This document shows positions 16,607 to 25,000 of a stretch of 45,757 nt of DNA, piece after piece; position 1 is the stretch's first letter; every line of letters starts with the position of its first letter. This stretch comes from Myxococcales bacterium (GTDB taxonomy: Bacteria > Myxococcota_A > Polyangia > Palsa-1104 > JAEUJZ01): the NCBI GenBank assembly GCA_016794365.1, contig JAEUKB010000076.1:1-45757 (forward strand), given 5' to 3'. The notes beneath the pieces were generated by a model. It did not search any database, was not told the origin of the DNA, and was given only the letters and a program-made list of their open reading frames with translations. The position numbers and the translations under genes are program-made.

Positions 16607-17022
16607 GGAACCAAACTCCACCTGTTCTGCGTTGCCGCCAAAGCCGCTTGATAGCAGCTCAATGCCATCATCTTAGCTGGCTCGATGAATCCGTGGGCAT
16701 GGGGCTTCGATGGATCGGGGCGGTATTGGAGACTGGCACCAAGCTGGTTGCACTCAATCTGAAACACCGGCAGCCGACCATTTCCGCCCAGTTGTTTCGG
16801 TCGGAAATGAAGCGGCAGGTGCTTGGGATCATCGGGCGTCACCGACAGACCGCCTTCGCCAGGATGTACCTGATTGTCGTCATCGGGGCGGATATCAACG
16901 CCGACCCTGGCACCGAGCTGACATGCGCCATCGCCACAGAGCGGGTGATCTGTGGCCTGATCCTTTTGCATGACACGGAACAGACGACGCTGCGGAGGAG
17001 TGCTGGAGCTGGCGGCAGTCAT
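16603..17022 (-). CDS. Tse2-like ADP-ribosyltransferase toxin
   Basis: A 139-residue protein from an ATG at 17022. It shows the sparse Tse2 pattern: LFRVMQKD near the start, VHPGEGGLSV in the middle, HGFIEPAKMM and a final YQAALAATQNRW. These correspond to the Leu-Tyr/Phe-Arg, Gly-Gly-x-Ser, His-x3-Pro-Ala-Lys and Trp positions of Pseudomonas Tse2, an NAD-dependent cytotoxin with an ADP-ribosyltransferase-like fold. No signal peptide, PAAR or T6SS gene is nearby, so it may work as a toxin-antitoxin or an effector delivered by a system encoded elsewhere. First gene of a three-gene minus-strand operon, 38 bp from the right 48-bp repeat. Confidence 0.65.
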   Translation of the reverse strand: MTAASSSTPPQRRLFRVMQKDQATDHPLCGDGACQLGARVGVDIRPDDDNQVHPGEGGLSVTPDDPKHLPLHFRPKQLGGNGRLPVFQIECNQLGASLQYRPDPSKPHAHGFIEPAKMMALSCYQAALAATQNRWSLVP

Positions 17023-17059
17023 GATCGGGCAGGGTAGTATTGGCTGGCCTGGCTGGCAA

Positions 17060-17107
17060 TCGATCACGACCTCGCGGACCTGCTGCGGCACCGTCGCTAG
17101 GCTGGGT
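17060..17107 (+). repeat. 48-bp direct repeat, right copy (cassette border)
   Basis: Second copy of the gmd 3' end, with one A/G difference. The stop codon of the minus-strand DUF6351-like gene (17097-17099) lies inside it, so the repeat serves as the true end of that gene. The Tse2-like operon must be transcribed from within or next to it. Confidence 0.92.
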
Positions 17108-19499
17108 TTTTCTTCGGGCGGCCTTGGTCGGGCTTGGCGTAGTCGCAGACGCCTTCGGGGAAGATCGCTTTGAGCTTCTGGATCTCGGCGAGCGTCGGCT
17201 TCCAGCTTCCGTAGGTTCCGTCGCGCAGCGCGGTGTCCACCGGCTTGAGCGCGCACTTGAAGATGCCGCCTTCGTACGGACCGCCTGAGATGCGACGGGA
17301 CGTGCTGTACATCGGGAACTTCTGCGTACAGACTCCGGCGGGCTTTTCGTCGAGCACGCCGCTCCAGACCTCGGCACCTTTGGCGATGAGCGCGCCGCTT
17401 GTGTCAAAGCAGCTATCGACGGCGCTCTCTGGACGGTTCTGCGCGACGGTGCGGCTGGGGTTTTTGCGGATGTTTGCCATCCACTCATCGATGACTTCCA
17501 GCGCCATCGGCACTTGGTCAAAGTCCATCGACGACACGTTGGTGGTGTCGGTCATCCAGATCGCCTGATGATCGGCGCTGCCCAGCTTGTCGCGGATGCG
17601 CTTGCGGATCGCGAACGACTGATGGACGTTGTGCATGTCGAGCCGCCGTTCCAGGTACGGATGCCAGTCGATCGTCGGGATCTCGGTCTGGCCCGAAAAC
17701 GTCAGGCCCGCTTCGTACATCGCCGCCATCGCTTCGACATCGCCGTGCGTACGCGGAGCCGGAACCGTCGGCGTCAGCGGATTCCAGCGGTTCATGTTGC
17801 GGCTGCCCCACGGATCGAAGTAGCTCGCATCGCTGAGCACCTTGGCCACCTCGCTCGCCGACGTGCCGTGATACGGAAAGCCCTCATCCACCATCTCGCT
17901 TGCGAACTTCCAACCGCCAATCTTGAAGTTCACATCCAGAAACTCTGCCGGGGAGATCAGCCCTTTTTGCATCGACACAAGGCCGTACTGCACGCCGACG
18001 TTGTCCCAGGTCGATCGCGCGTAGCCGTCCGCACCGACGCCGTAGATGTTCTTCAGGTCTTCAAAGTGCGTAAAGTGAACTGGCCCAAACGCCGCCAGGT
18101 TCATCCGCGCCGCCGCTTTCGGAATGATGTCGTCTGCGTCGTACACCGGGTTCATCGCGCCAGCGGTCAGGCCGATCCACGCTTTGCGACACTCCGTCGA
18201 GCCTTTGGCCATCTTCACGTTCGGCAGCGCCGGGCTCAGCGCCAAAAACGGGTTCGCCACCGACTCTTCCGCGTTCAGCCCCACGAGCAAGCTCCGCTGC
18301 TTCACATCGCTCGACCACCGAGGGTTCGCCCGGTCGGTGACATCCATGTAGTACTCGAGCAGCTCGCAGTCCCCGATGTGCGGAATCTGTCCCACCATGT
18401 CGGGATACGGCTGCTGCGCCACCGCTGCATCGATGATCTGACCCGGATGGTTCTGCGGATAGATGTACTGCTGGATGCCGCCTCCCGACGCGCCCAGGCC
18501 CACCGTATACAGCGGCACCCCGTAGCGCTTGATGAAGCCTTCTTTGGTCATCAGCGCCGTCTCACCGCCCAGGACCAGGTTGTAGTGCTCTCCGGTGCGG
18601 TTGCCGCTGGAATGTACGATCGCGTAGCCCTTGCCGATGGCATGCGCGAGCCCCGCCCGCGTGTCCGGCCCGCCCTGGTAGTGACCGAAGCCGACGCCGC
18701 CCTGGAAGTGATAGATGAGCCGCCGGTTCCACAGGCTCAGGTCCGGCTGCTGCGGGTCTTCCCCAAACGGCGCCAGCATCACGTACTGGTAGATGAAGCG
18801 GTTGATGGTGCCGCGCTCCCAGCGAACGATGAAGTCTACTTCCCGACCATCGAGCAGCTTGGTCTTGGCGATGTCCGTGGGCCGCGTTCCGTCCATCGGC
18901 AGCGGCTTGTAGTCGCGATGGCTCAGCTTGCCGACCGGCATGTAGTAGTACGTCACGTACGAAGCGATCGAGCAGTTCTTGCTGTAGCCGATCGTCTTGC
19001 CGCCTCCGTCCTTCACCGCGTAGTACTTCGGGTCGCTCGTGTCGGGCAGCGGCTCTTTGCCCAGATCCGTCAGCACCGAGCACACAAACGGCTCTTGCTG
19101 CGGACCCGAAAACATCGGCCCCGTGATCGGATGGTTCGTGAGCACCACCCAGGCCAGCCGTCCGCGCGCCGCGTGCCGAACCTCCAGGTAGTTTTCCCCC
19201 AGCTTGAGCCCCGACAGGATGCCTTCCACCCCGCTGTCCGTCTGGCTCTGTTTGTCGAGCGCCACCCGCTGGCCATCGAGCCATAGCTCAAGCGCTGGCC
19301 ACAGCGACTTTGGCGTCCCGATCGCGATCCGCGCATCCCCGCCCGACACATACTGCGGCAGGCTCGACAGCACCCGCAGCGTCACCGGCGGCGCGTCACT
19401 TGTCATCGGCTGATCGGTCGGCGGTGGACTTTGGCTCTCCGTCGAAGAACAGGACACAGACAGCACGGCGCAGGCAGCAAGGACACTCCATCGGTTCAT
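17097..19499 (-). CDS. DUF6351-like lipoprotein, alpha/beta-hydrolase type
   Basis: An 800-residue lipoprotein from an ATG at 19499 with AAGGAG upstream and a lipobox (LSVSC). A Pro/Ser/Thr linker precedes an Ig-like N-terminal domain (SSLPQYVSGGDARIAIG). The large remainder carries a hydrolase-like nucleophile elbow (VGLGASGGGIQQY) followed by HPGQIIDAAVAQQPYPDM, matching the DUF6351 family of secreted esterase-like proteins. Substrate unknown. It converges on gmd; before the cassette insertion the two stop codons would have overlapped at CTAG. A long antisense open frame covers it but has no coding signature. Confidence 0.75.
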   Translation of the reverse strand: MNRWSVLAACAVLSVSCSSTESQSPPPTDQPMTSDAPPVTLRVLSSLPQYVSGGDARIAIGTPKSLWPALELWLDGQRVALDKQSQTDSGVEGILSGLKLGENYLEVRHAARGRLAWVVLTNHPITGPMFSGPQQEPFVCSVLTDLGKEPLPDTSDPKYYAVKDGGGKTIGYSKNCSIASYVTYYYMPVGKLSHRDYKPLPMDGTRPTDIAKTKLLDGREVDFIVRWERGTINRFIYQYVMLAPFGEDPQQPDLSLWNRRLIYHFQGGVGFGHYQGGPDTRAGLAHAIGKGYAIVHSSGNRTGEHYNLVLGGETALMTKEGFIKRYGVPLYTVGLGASGGGIQQYIYPQNHPGQIIDAAVAQQPYPDMVGQIPHIGDCELLEYYMDVTDRANPRWSSDVKQRSLLVGLNAEESVANPFLALSPALPNVKMAKGSTECRKAWIGLTAGAMNPVYDADDIIPKAAARMNLAAFGPVHFTHFEDLKNIYGVGADGYARSTWDNVGVQYGLVSMQKGLISPAEFLDVNFKIGGWKFASEMVDEGFPYHGTSASEVAKVLSDASYFDPWGSRNMNRWNPLTPTVPAPRTHGDVEAMAAMYEAGLTFSGQTEIPTIDWHPYLERRLDMHNVHQSFAIRKRIRDKLGSADHQAIWMTDTTNVSSMDFDQVPMALEVIDEWMANIRKNPSRTVAQNRPESAVDSCFDTSGALIAKGAEVWSGVLDEKPAGVCTQKFPMYSTSRRISGGPYEGGIFKCALKPVDTALRDGTYGSWKPTLAEIQKLKAIFPEGVCDYAKPDQGRPKKNPA

Positions 19500-19579
19500 C
19501 GGCAAGACTCCTTCACGACCACGATGTCTACACTGAAACCTTCGGCGCGCTGGCCGGATCGTGTCCGCGCCGTTACTTG

Positions 19580-20023
19580 CTACCGAAGCGACCGGCTGCG
19601 GACCGGCTTGACCAGACAGACCGCTTCGATGTGCGTCCCGGCGGACGACGAGCGAATCAGCAGCGTATCCACCAGCCGAATCACCGCCGCGAGCCCGTGA
19701 TCCGTGGCCGACAGCACCGACTCTGGCAGCGGCACGCTCTGCTTCCAGCCTTCCACCGTTTGAAGCATCTGCGCCGGAATCCCCGGACCGCGATCCGACA
19801 CCCGAATCTGCACCCCAGGACTGGGCGGTGACAGCGATGAAAGCTCCAGCGTGCCAAAGCCCGCGTGACGGACTGCGTTGGACACCAGCTCGCCCACCGC
19901 AATCGCCACCGCGCTCGCCCCGTGCGCAGAAAAGCCCGCATCTTCCGCAAAGCGTCGCGCCACAGTCGCCGCCACAACGTGGTCGGTCGCATGCGCACAG
20001 TCGATACGAAGCGGCAGCGGCAA
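19580..20023 (-). CDS. RsbT/RsbW-like histidine-kinase-fold ATPase
   Basis: A 147-residue HATPase_c protein from a TTG at 20023, three bases after the stop of the RsbR-like gene. The N-box is AVGELVSNAVRHAG and the G1 box is SDRGPGIP; a later TDHGLAAVIRLVD fits the G2 region. Such switch kinases phosphorylate STAS domains in partner-switching and stressosome pathways. Its coupling to a PAS-STAS protein argues for an RsbT-type partner acting on that STAS domain. No sigma factor is nearby. Confidence 0.82.
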   Translation of the reverse strand: MPLPLRIDCAHATDHVVAATVARRFAEDAGFSAHGASAVAIAVGELVSNAVRHAGFGTLELSSLSPPSPGVQIRVSDRGPGIPAQMLQTVEGWKQSVPLPESVLSATDHGLAAVIRLVDTLLIRSSSAGTHIEAVCLVKPVRSRSLR

Positions 20024-20026
20024 CGC

Positions 20027-20986
20027 TTACCCCAGGCTCGATCCGCTTGAGTCTCTCGACTTCCGGCTCGGCGGAAGCTGACCAGCCGGGGACTTGGCCG
20101 CGCGCAGCACAGCGCCCGTGTCCCGCAGCCGCGAGATACACAGCTCCAGCGCCTGCTTGAGGTTGCGCGTCGATTGCAGCCCGCTCAGATCCACCCCGAG
20201 CGCCACCAGCGTCTGCGCCACCGCCGACTGAATGCCCGCGATGATCGCCTCCGACCCGAGCAGCTTCGCCGCCCGCGCCAGCTGGAAGAAGCGATTGGCC
20301 GTGCTCGTGTCCAGGTTGCCCACGCCCGTTAGATCGATGATCACAAAGCGCGCCCGGTGCCGCTCGATCGCATCGAGCAGACGGCTTGTCATCTGCTCTC
20401 CGCGCTCGGTATCGACAATGCCCACGATCGGCATCGCCAGCACCGAGTCCCACACCTCCAGCACCGGCGTCGTCAGCTCGCTCACCGCAATGCGCAGTCG
20501 CTCGACGAGCTGCGCGTTTTCCTGCGCGCTCTGGAGCAGCTCTTCGTTGCGCCGCTCCATCTCGCCGCGTAGCTGCTCGCGCTCTAGCTCGTTGCGCTGC
20601 GCCTGCGACACATCCCGCACCATGCACGACACCCCGATGACCGCCCCGTGGCCATCGCGCATCGGCGAAAACGCGCTCTCGAACGTCTTGCGCGACAGGT
20701 GCTCGTCCCCGTACGCCTCGTACGACACGATCCGCTCACCCGCCAGCGCTCGATCGAAGAAGTCCTTGGCCTTGGCTCGATCGTCGTCGCGACCGACCAC
20801 CTCGGCCAGCATGTCCATCCCCAGGCGAATCTCCACACCCCAGATCGCCAAGATGGTCTGTCGGTGGTTTTCGTTGAAGGCGATGTAGCGATAGCGGCGA
20901 TCGAGCGCAAAGATCACCAGATCGCCTGGGCTGTCGAGCAGCGCTTGCAGCAGCACCCCTGGTTCAATCGAGTCTTGCTGGTTCAT
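20027..20986 (-). CDS. RsbR-like PAS-STAS stressosome sensor
   Basis: A 319-residue cytosolic protein: an N-terminal PAS domain (about 10-130, ALLDSPGDLVIFALDRRYRY and MVRDVSQAQRNELE), a coiled-coil linker (about 130-170), and a STAS domain (about 170-285) with SVLAMPIVGIVDT and VIIDLTGVGNLDTSTANRF, where Ser/Thr residues near LDTST can be phosphorylated. The last ~30 residues are basic and Ser/Pro-rich. It is the first gene of a pair with the RsbT-like ATPase. A paralogous PAS-STAS protein lies at 32553. Confidence 0.87.
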   Translation of the reverse strand: MNQQDSIEPGVLLQALLDSPGDLVIFALDRRYRYIAFNENHRQTILAIWGVEIRLGMDMLAEVVGRDDDRAKAKDFFDRALAGERIVSYEAYGDEHLSRKTFESAFSPMRDGHGAVIGVSCMVRDVSQAQRNELEREQLRGEMERRNEELLQSAQENAQLVERLRIAVSELTTPVLEVWDSVLAMPIVGIVDTERGEQMTSRLLDAIERHRARFVIIDLTGVGNLDTSTANRFFQLARAAKLLGSEAIIAGIQSAVAQTLVALGVDLSGLQSTRNLKQALELCISRLRDTGAVLRAAKSPAGQLPPSRKSRDSSGSSLG

Positions 20987-21250
20987 TCGGCACCGTATTC
21001 AGAGGCACAAGGCCCATCGTAGGGGCCAGCCTGCTGTGCAGAGCCTGCCACGCCCCACCCTATCGTATCCCAGCCCGCACCCGGGCAAAAGCCCTTCGCC
21101 TAGGTCCCCGCGCAGCCCCTTTCGCCCCCGCCGTTTCCGATGCCGTTTCCCTCCCCCGGTGCGCACAAGGCTGTCTGCCAGGGCCGGTCACATGGTACGA
21201 TGAGCCGTCGCAAGCTGCCTTGTAGGTTCAGACGACAAGCGGGGGGTTTT

Positions 21251-22444
21251 ATGGGCTCAAAACGAAAAGGCACGGTCTGGTCGCTACCTGAGAAGTTCAA
21301 GACCGCACCTGAGGTGTATCAAGCACAGCGGAAGGCACACACGGCCACCGACTATTTGGAAGATGTCCTCAAGTACGTCGATCCAGACAAGTCGCGGGTT
21401 GCAGCGATCAAGCAGGCGTTTCGCGCGCTCAACCTGCGGCAAAAGGCGCTCATCCACAGCGAGCTGCGCGCGGCCATCGAGCAGTGCCGTCTCGCCAACG
21501 GCGACACCTCGCTGGTTGCCAAGAACGTCAACTTGGTCGAGGTCTTTGGCAAAGACAACCTGATCTTCATCCTTAACACCTATGCCCCGCCGCGCGTGGT
21601 CGAGCAGGCCGTCACCCTGCCCCGCGATGTCGAGACTGGCATGTACCGCGAGTCGGGCGCGACCTGCGTGACCTCCGGCATGACCGTGATTCAGTACAAC
21701 GGTCAGCTTCGCAAGACCTACGCCAACAGCCGGGGCGAGTTTGCCTTTGGCGATGTCTACGAAGCGGGCGAGGGCCGCAAGTCCCTGGGCTCGATCTGTG
21801 CCCAGCCCCTCGTTCTCCTTGGCTCCAAGCGCAAGATCCTGGAATGGCTGGCCACCCATCGCGAGGAGTACATCAAGGACTACTCCCCGCTGCCCGGCGG
21901 CTGGGATGACGATGGAGATGCGGGCTATCCCTACGGCGATTCCTACATCTGGATGGATGTCAAAGCCTACATCCCCGGTCCGCGCGCCATCGGCCTGTTT
22001 CCCGTCGAAGCCGCCATTCAGCAGATCGTCGAAAACGCGGTCAAGATCGCCGGTGCGGGCGTCGGCAACGTCATGGATTCGCTCAAGCCCGATGATGTCC
22101 AGAAGGCCATGAGCGCCATGGACTACGTGCAAGAAGGCGTCACCCTGTTTCGCGACGGCGTGGACAACTTCGGCGAGGTCAAGGGCCAGGTCGAGTCGCT
22201 CAAGCGCTCCGAGTTCCGCAACAAGGTCTTTACCACCTGGAAGACCCAGATCCGCGACTCCGACCGCTTCAAGTGGCACGTCAAGTTCAGCTACGGCCCC
22301 GCCCCGGCAGGTGTGCTCATCGCGCACGAAAAGCCGACCGCCATGGGCAAGACCTTCAGCGGCGAGGTGTCCTACATCCCCAACTTCGCCGTGGCGACCA
22401 TGGCCGACATCCGCTCCAAGCTATCGGGCATCTTTGAACTGTAG
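21251..22444 (+). CDS. conserved hypothetical protein, unknown function
   Basis: A 397-residue soluble protein from an ATG at 21251, just after GGGGGG. No signal peptide or membrane segment. The N-terminal ~90 residues are helical and charged (DYLEDVLKYVDPDKSRVAAI, LRQKALIHSELRAAIEQC). The middle has strand-rich segments around SGMTVIQYNGQLRKTYAN and a GGWDDDGDAGYPYGDSYIWM acidic-aromatic loop; the end is again strand-rich. I do not recognise the family. It is followed 53 bp later by a GNAT-like gene on the same strand. Confidence 0.75.
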   Translation: MGSKRKGTVWSLPEKFKTAPEVYQAQRKAHTATDYLEDVLKYVDPDKSRVAAIKQAFRALNLRQKALIHSELRAAIEQCRLANGDTSLVAKNVNLVEVFGKDNLIFILNTYAPPRVVEQAVTLPRDVETGMYRESGATCVTSGMTVIQYNGQLRKTYANSRGEFAFGDVYEAGEGRKSLGSICAQPLVLLGSKRKILEWLATHREEYIKDYSPLPGGWDDDGDAGYPYGDSYIWMDVKAYIPGPRAIGLFPVEAAIQQIVENAVKIAGAGVGNVMDSLKPDDVQKAMSAMDYVQEGVTLFRDGVDNFGEVKGQVESLKRSEFRNKVFTTWKTQIRDSDRFKWHVKFSYGPAPAGVLIAHEKPTAMGKTFSGEVSYIPNFAVATMADIRSKLSGIFEL

Positions 22445-22497
22445 TGGGAACTGTAAGGGGAACTGTCGGGGAGCTGTCGGGAAAGGGGAGTCGCGTG

Positions 22498-22887
22498 ATG
22501 CTGCGTCCTTTTGTTCACAACGAGACCGACCGGGCGACGCTCAATGCCTGGTATCAGGCCCACGGCTTCGGCCCACTGCGCCCCGGAGAGCTGCCCGCCA
22601 CCGGCTTCCTGGTCGAAGGGATCGCGGCGGGCTTTCTGTATCGAACCGACTCCGACACCGTCATCTTGGAAGGCTTTGTCACCAACCCCGAGGCCAGCTC
22701 CGAGTCCCGCTACCACGCCCTGCTGCAAGTCCACACCGCCCTGATGACCGCCGCCAAGCAGTCCGGGGCCCGGCGCGTGATCGCCCTGACCGCCGACGAC
22801 TCCCTCAAGCAGCGCGCCCTCGACCAAGGCTTCACCTCCCTCGGCCTGTTCGAGCTCCTCGAACTCCCCCTCGCCCCCGATCCCTAG
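22498..22887 (+). CDS. GNAT-like acetyltransferase
   Basis: A 129-residue protein from an ATG at 22498, with GGAAAGGGGAG upstream. The arrangement MLRPFVHNETDRATLNAWY, a GELPATGFLVEGIAAGFLYRTD beta segment, GFVTNP and a helix followed by RRVIALTADDSLKQRALDQGF is that of the GCN5-related N-acetyltransferase fold, with the usual late strand and final GFTSLG-like turn. The acetyl-CoA loop is not typical, so activity is uncertain. Its 3' end appears again in diverged form beyond the following toxin-antitoxin pair. Confidence 0.6.
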   Translation: MLRPFVHNETDRATLNAWYQAHGFGPLRPGELPATGFLVEGIAAGFLYRTDSDTVILEGFVTNPEASSESRYHALLQVHTALMTAAKQSGARRVIALTADDSLKQRALDQGFTSLGLFELLELPLAPDP

Positions 22888-22950
22888 TCCTGGCCAAACC
22901 GGCCCGCCCGGCCCGTCAGCCCGGCCCTCCTACCGAATACCGATTCGGGA

Positions 22951-23256
22951 TCAGACGTTCTCAAGTCGGATCTGTCGGTTATCGAACACGGCGACGATAT
23001 CCAGCCGACCTCCCAGTGCCTCTACGTACCGCCGAAGAGTCGATAGCAGGTGATCGTCTCTCCGTTCCAACCGAGACAACTCGGACTGCGTCATGTTCGC
23101 AGCGGACGCCATGTCCTCCTGGGTTTTCTGAGCAAACTCGCGAAGTTCACGCAGGGTCATACTGAGCGACTCCTGCTCGGCCCACTGCTCGCTTGCTGCG
23201 ATTTGCTCGGGGCTCAGCTTCTGCTTCTTCAGTTCACTCCAACGCTGGGTTTTCAT
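22951..23256 (-). CDS. HigA-type XRE antitoxin (partner toxin is broken)
   Basis: A 101-residue DNA-binding protein. After a charged N-terminus (MKTQRWSELKKQKLSPEQIA) comes a Cro/C1-type helix-turn-helix: LREFAQKTQEDMASAANMTQ, SELSRLERRDDHLLSTLRRY, then VEALGGRLDIVAVF, as in antitoxins paired with Gp49/HigB toxins. The upstream gene in the same orientation is such a toxin but carries two in-frame stops. The antitoxin is intact and may still repress the promoter or protect against related toxins. Confidence 0.82.
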   Translation of the reverse strand: MKTQRWSELKKQKLSPEQIAASEQWAEQESLSMTLRELREFAQKTQEDMASAANMTQSELSRLERRDDHLLSTLRRYVEALGGRLDIVAVFDNRQIRLENV

Positions 23257-23298
23257 ACACCACCTCTACCGACGCTACGGCGTCGAAAATAATCAGAC

Positions 23299-23646
23299 CT
23301 ATCGGTCACCTTGAGCGCTCAAATACTCGTCGAACAGCTTCTCGGCTTTTGGGATGCACTCTTCGTAAAAACGGTCTTGGCCAGCCTTGTGGCCACCCAA
23401 CAGCAACACGGCGTCTCGCTTCGGATCAAACGCCTAGAACACTCGAATCGGGTCCCCCTTCGACTGGATGATCAACTCCCGGAGCGCGTGCCTGGAGTTC
23501 TTAATGGTCCCCGAGTAGGGACGCCCCAGCGAAGGGCCTCGTATTGCCAGCAGATCAATAACGCGGGTCACAGCCTCGCCGTCTTTGGCGTCGAGGTCTT
23601 CAAATCAATCAATAAACTCGCTCAGTAAAATTGGGTCGGTTCTCAT
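23299..23646 (-). pseudogene. HigB/Gp49-like toxin, inactivated by two stop codons
   Basis: Read from an ATG at 23646, the frame gives MRTDPILLSEFID, then TGA, FEDLDAKDGEAVTRVIDLL, PSLGRPYSGTIKNSRHALRE, IIQSKGDPIRVF, then TAG, and AFDPKRDAVLLLGGHKAG with a normal ending. This is the RelE-superfamily phage-derived Gp49 family: LR-L-I, RVFYAFDP and LLLGGHK motifs. The stops replace what are probably Trp and Tyr codons, each one base away. No frameshift is present, so decay is recent. 42 bp separate it from the antitoxin gene. Confidence 0.85.
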
Positions 23647-23830
23647 GCGTCCGAATATGTATCCAAGTGCATATTCAGTCAAGAGAATGACAAGCGAATC
23701 ATCGGCGCTGCGGAAGAAAAGTTGCTTTACGATCAGCCCGATCGTTCTTCAAAAATTCGTCGCTGGCCTAGAATTTTTGAGCGACCCTGATGCAGGTAGG
23801 CATGGGCCGCACACCCTGAACGGAGCCCTC
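23647..23830. promoter_or_regulatory. AT-rich upstream region of the higBA-like pair
   Basis: A locally AT-rich stretch upstream of the dead toxin gene, containing atatgtatccaagtgcatat, an interrupted inverted repeat ATATG...GCATAT-like. This is the expected place for the module's promoter and antitoxin operator. No gene is seen here. Confidence 0.35.
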
Positions 23831-23907
23831 CGTGCCCCGCCCGCAGCCGGGTAAGCCCCCGCCCCCGAGCCCTCATCCTGACCAAACCCGCCCCGCCCCC
23901 AGCGCTT

Positions 23908-24200
23908 GTCACGCGGTCACGGGGCGCTGTCACGCGGTCACGAGGCGCTGTCACGCGGTCACGAGGCACTGTCACGCGGTCACGAGGCGCTGTCACGCGG
24001 TAGCAAAGGTGTCGGTACGGCGTCCCGGCGGCTGCGGACACGGTAGCAGAGGCGTGGTCACGCGGTAACAAGGCGTGGTCACGCGGTAACAAGGCGTGGT
24101 CACGCGGTCACGAGCGCTTGGGACGCAGTCGCAAAGGCGTCGGCGCGGCGTAGCAGCGGGTCCGTGCGGCGTAGCAGCGGGTCCGTGCGGCGTAGCAGCG
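23908..24200. repeat. 21-bp tandem repeat array
   Basis: Three blocks with a 21-bp period: about five units built on gtcacgcggtcacgagg (23908-24012), about three on ggtcacgcggtaacaagg (24055-24115), and about three on gcggcgtagcagcgggtcc (24145-24200), with degenerate units between. No identical spacer sequences, so not a CRISPR. It precedes the gene at 24378. Confidence 0.85.
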
Positions 24201-24377
24201 GGTTAGTACGGGGGTCGGGTGGGGGCGTGTGCGGGGATTTTGGCCTCGGGGCGGAGCACAAATGTTGAAAATCGGGTGGCAGCGGTCGGATCTGTGGGCC
24301 AACCTTTCAAGCACTCACATGTCGCATAGGGCGGCATGGCAGGGTGCAACACAGTGTGAAGCAAGGAGAACGGTTCG

Positions 24378-24986
24378 ATGTCTGCTCGTTATTTCCCCCG
24401 AAGTGATGCTGGGCTGCTGGTTTGGCTGGCGAACTTTCAGACGGCGCTGCCGACGCAGGCCAAGGCGCTCGGGCTGGGGACCACGGAAACGAAGGATGCG
24501 CTCGACCAGGCCAAGGCGCTGGCGGCGGCGATCACCGCCGATGAGCAAAAGTATGCCGACTGGCAGGCGGCGGTGGCGCGCACGGCAGAGCTACGGACGC
24601 GCGCCTTCGTCGAAATCCAGCGCATCATCGATCGCTGCCGGGTCAGCCCCGGCTTCACCGAGGAGACGGCCAAGGCGCTGCAAGCGGTGCCGGTGCGGTC
24701 GGTCCCCGAAAACCTGGCCTCGCACAAGCCGCAGATCCGCGCGAGCAGCCACGGCGGCAAGGTCCGCATCGACTGGACACGCGGCGCGCTCGACGGCATC
24801 CACATCTACAGCCGCAAGCAGGGCGAAGCCGCCTGGGTGCTGCTCGGCCACGACAGCCGCCCGCCCTTCGACGACCCCCGCCCGATCAGCGCCGTCGAAG
24901 TCCGCGAGTACCGCGCCATCGGCGTCTCCCACGACCAAGAAGTCGGCCAGCCGAGCGACACCGTCTCGGTCGCCCTAAGCCCATAA
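24378..24986 (+). CDS. hypothetical protein: helical N-terminus plus fibronectin-III-like domain
   Basis: A 202-residue soluble protein from an ATG at 24378, preceded by AAGGAGA. The first ~115 residues are helical (LVWLANFQTALPTQAKAL, ALDQAKALAAAITADEQKY). The rest looks like an FN3-type beta-sandwich: GKVRIDWTRGALDGIHIYSR, AAWVLLGHDSRPPFDD and a last strand VREYRAIGVSHDQEVGQPSD. I do not know its function. The final ~100 bases of the gene occur a second time at 25918-26017, bordering an inserted toxin-antitoxin cassette. Confidence 0.8.
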   Translation: MSARYFPRSDAGLLVWLANFQTALPTQAKALGLGTTETKDALDQAKALAAAITADEQKYADWQAAVARTAELRTRAFVEIQRIIDRCRVSPGFTEETAKALQAVPVRSVPENLASHKPQIRASSHGGKVRIDWTRGALDGIHIYSRKQGEAAWVLLGHDSRPPFDDPRPISAVEVREYRAIGVSHDQEVGQPSDTVSVALSP

Positions 24987-25000
24987 GCGCCGCGTGCAAG
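24887..25000 (+). repeat. 114-bp direct repeat, left copy
   Basis: Identical over 114 bp to 25918-26031. It holds the last ~33 codons and stop of the FN3-like gene and the first unit of the 21-bp repeat behind it. Confidence 0.95.

Noticed and set aside
17514..19286. Long antisense open frame opposite the DUF6351-like gene
   Set aside because: Its translation is Arg/His/Val-rich without domains, a typical shadow of a high-GC gene.
19500..20627. N-terminal extension of the DUF6351-like protein
   Set aside because: The frame stays open upstream but runs antiparallel-frame through the RsbT- and RsbR-like genes; the ATG at 19499 has a ribosome-binding site and lipoprotein signal.
1500..24200. 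Tandem arrays as CRISPR loci
   Set aside because: Units are directly joined with no variable spacers and no cas genes are present.
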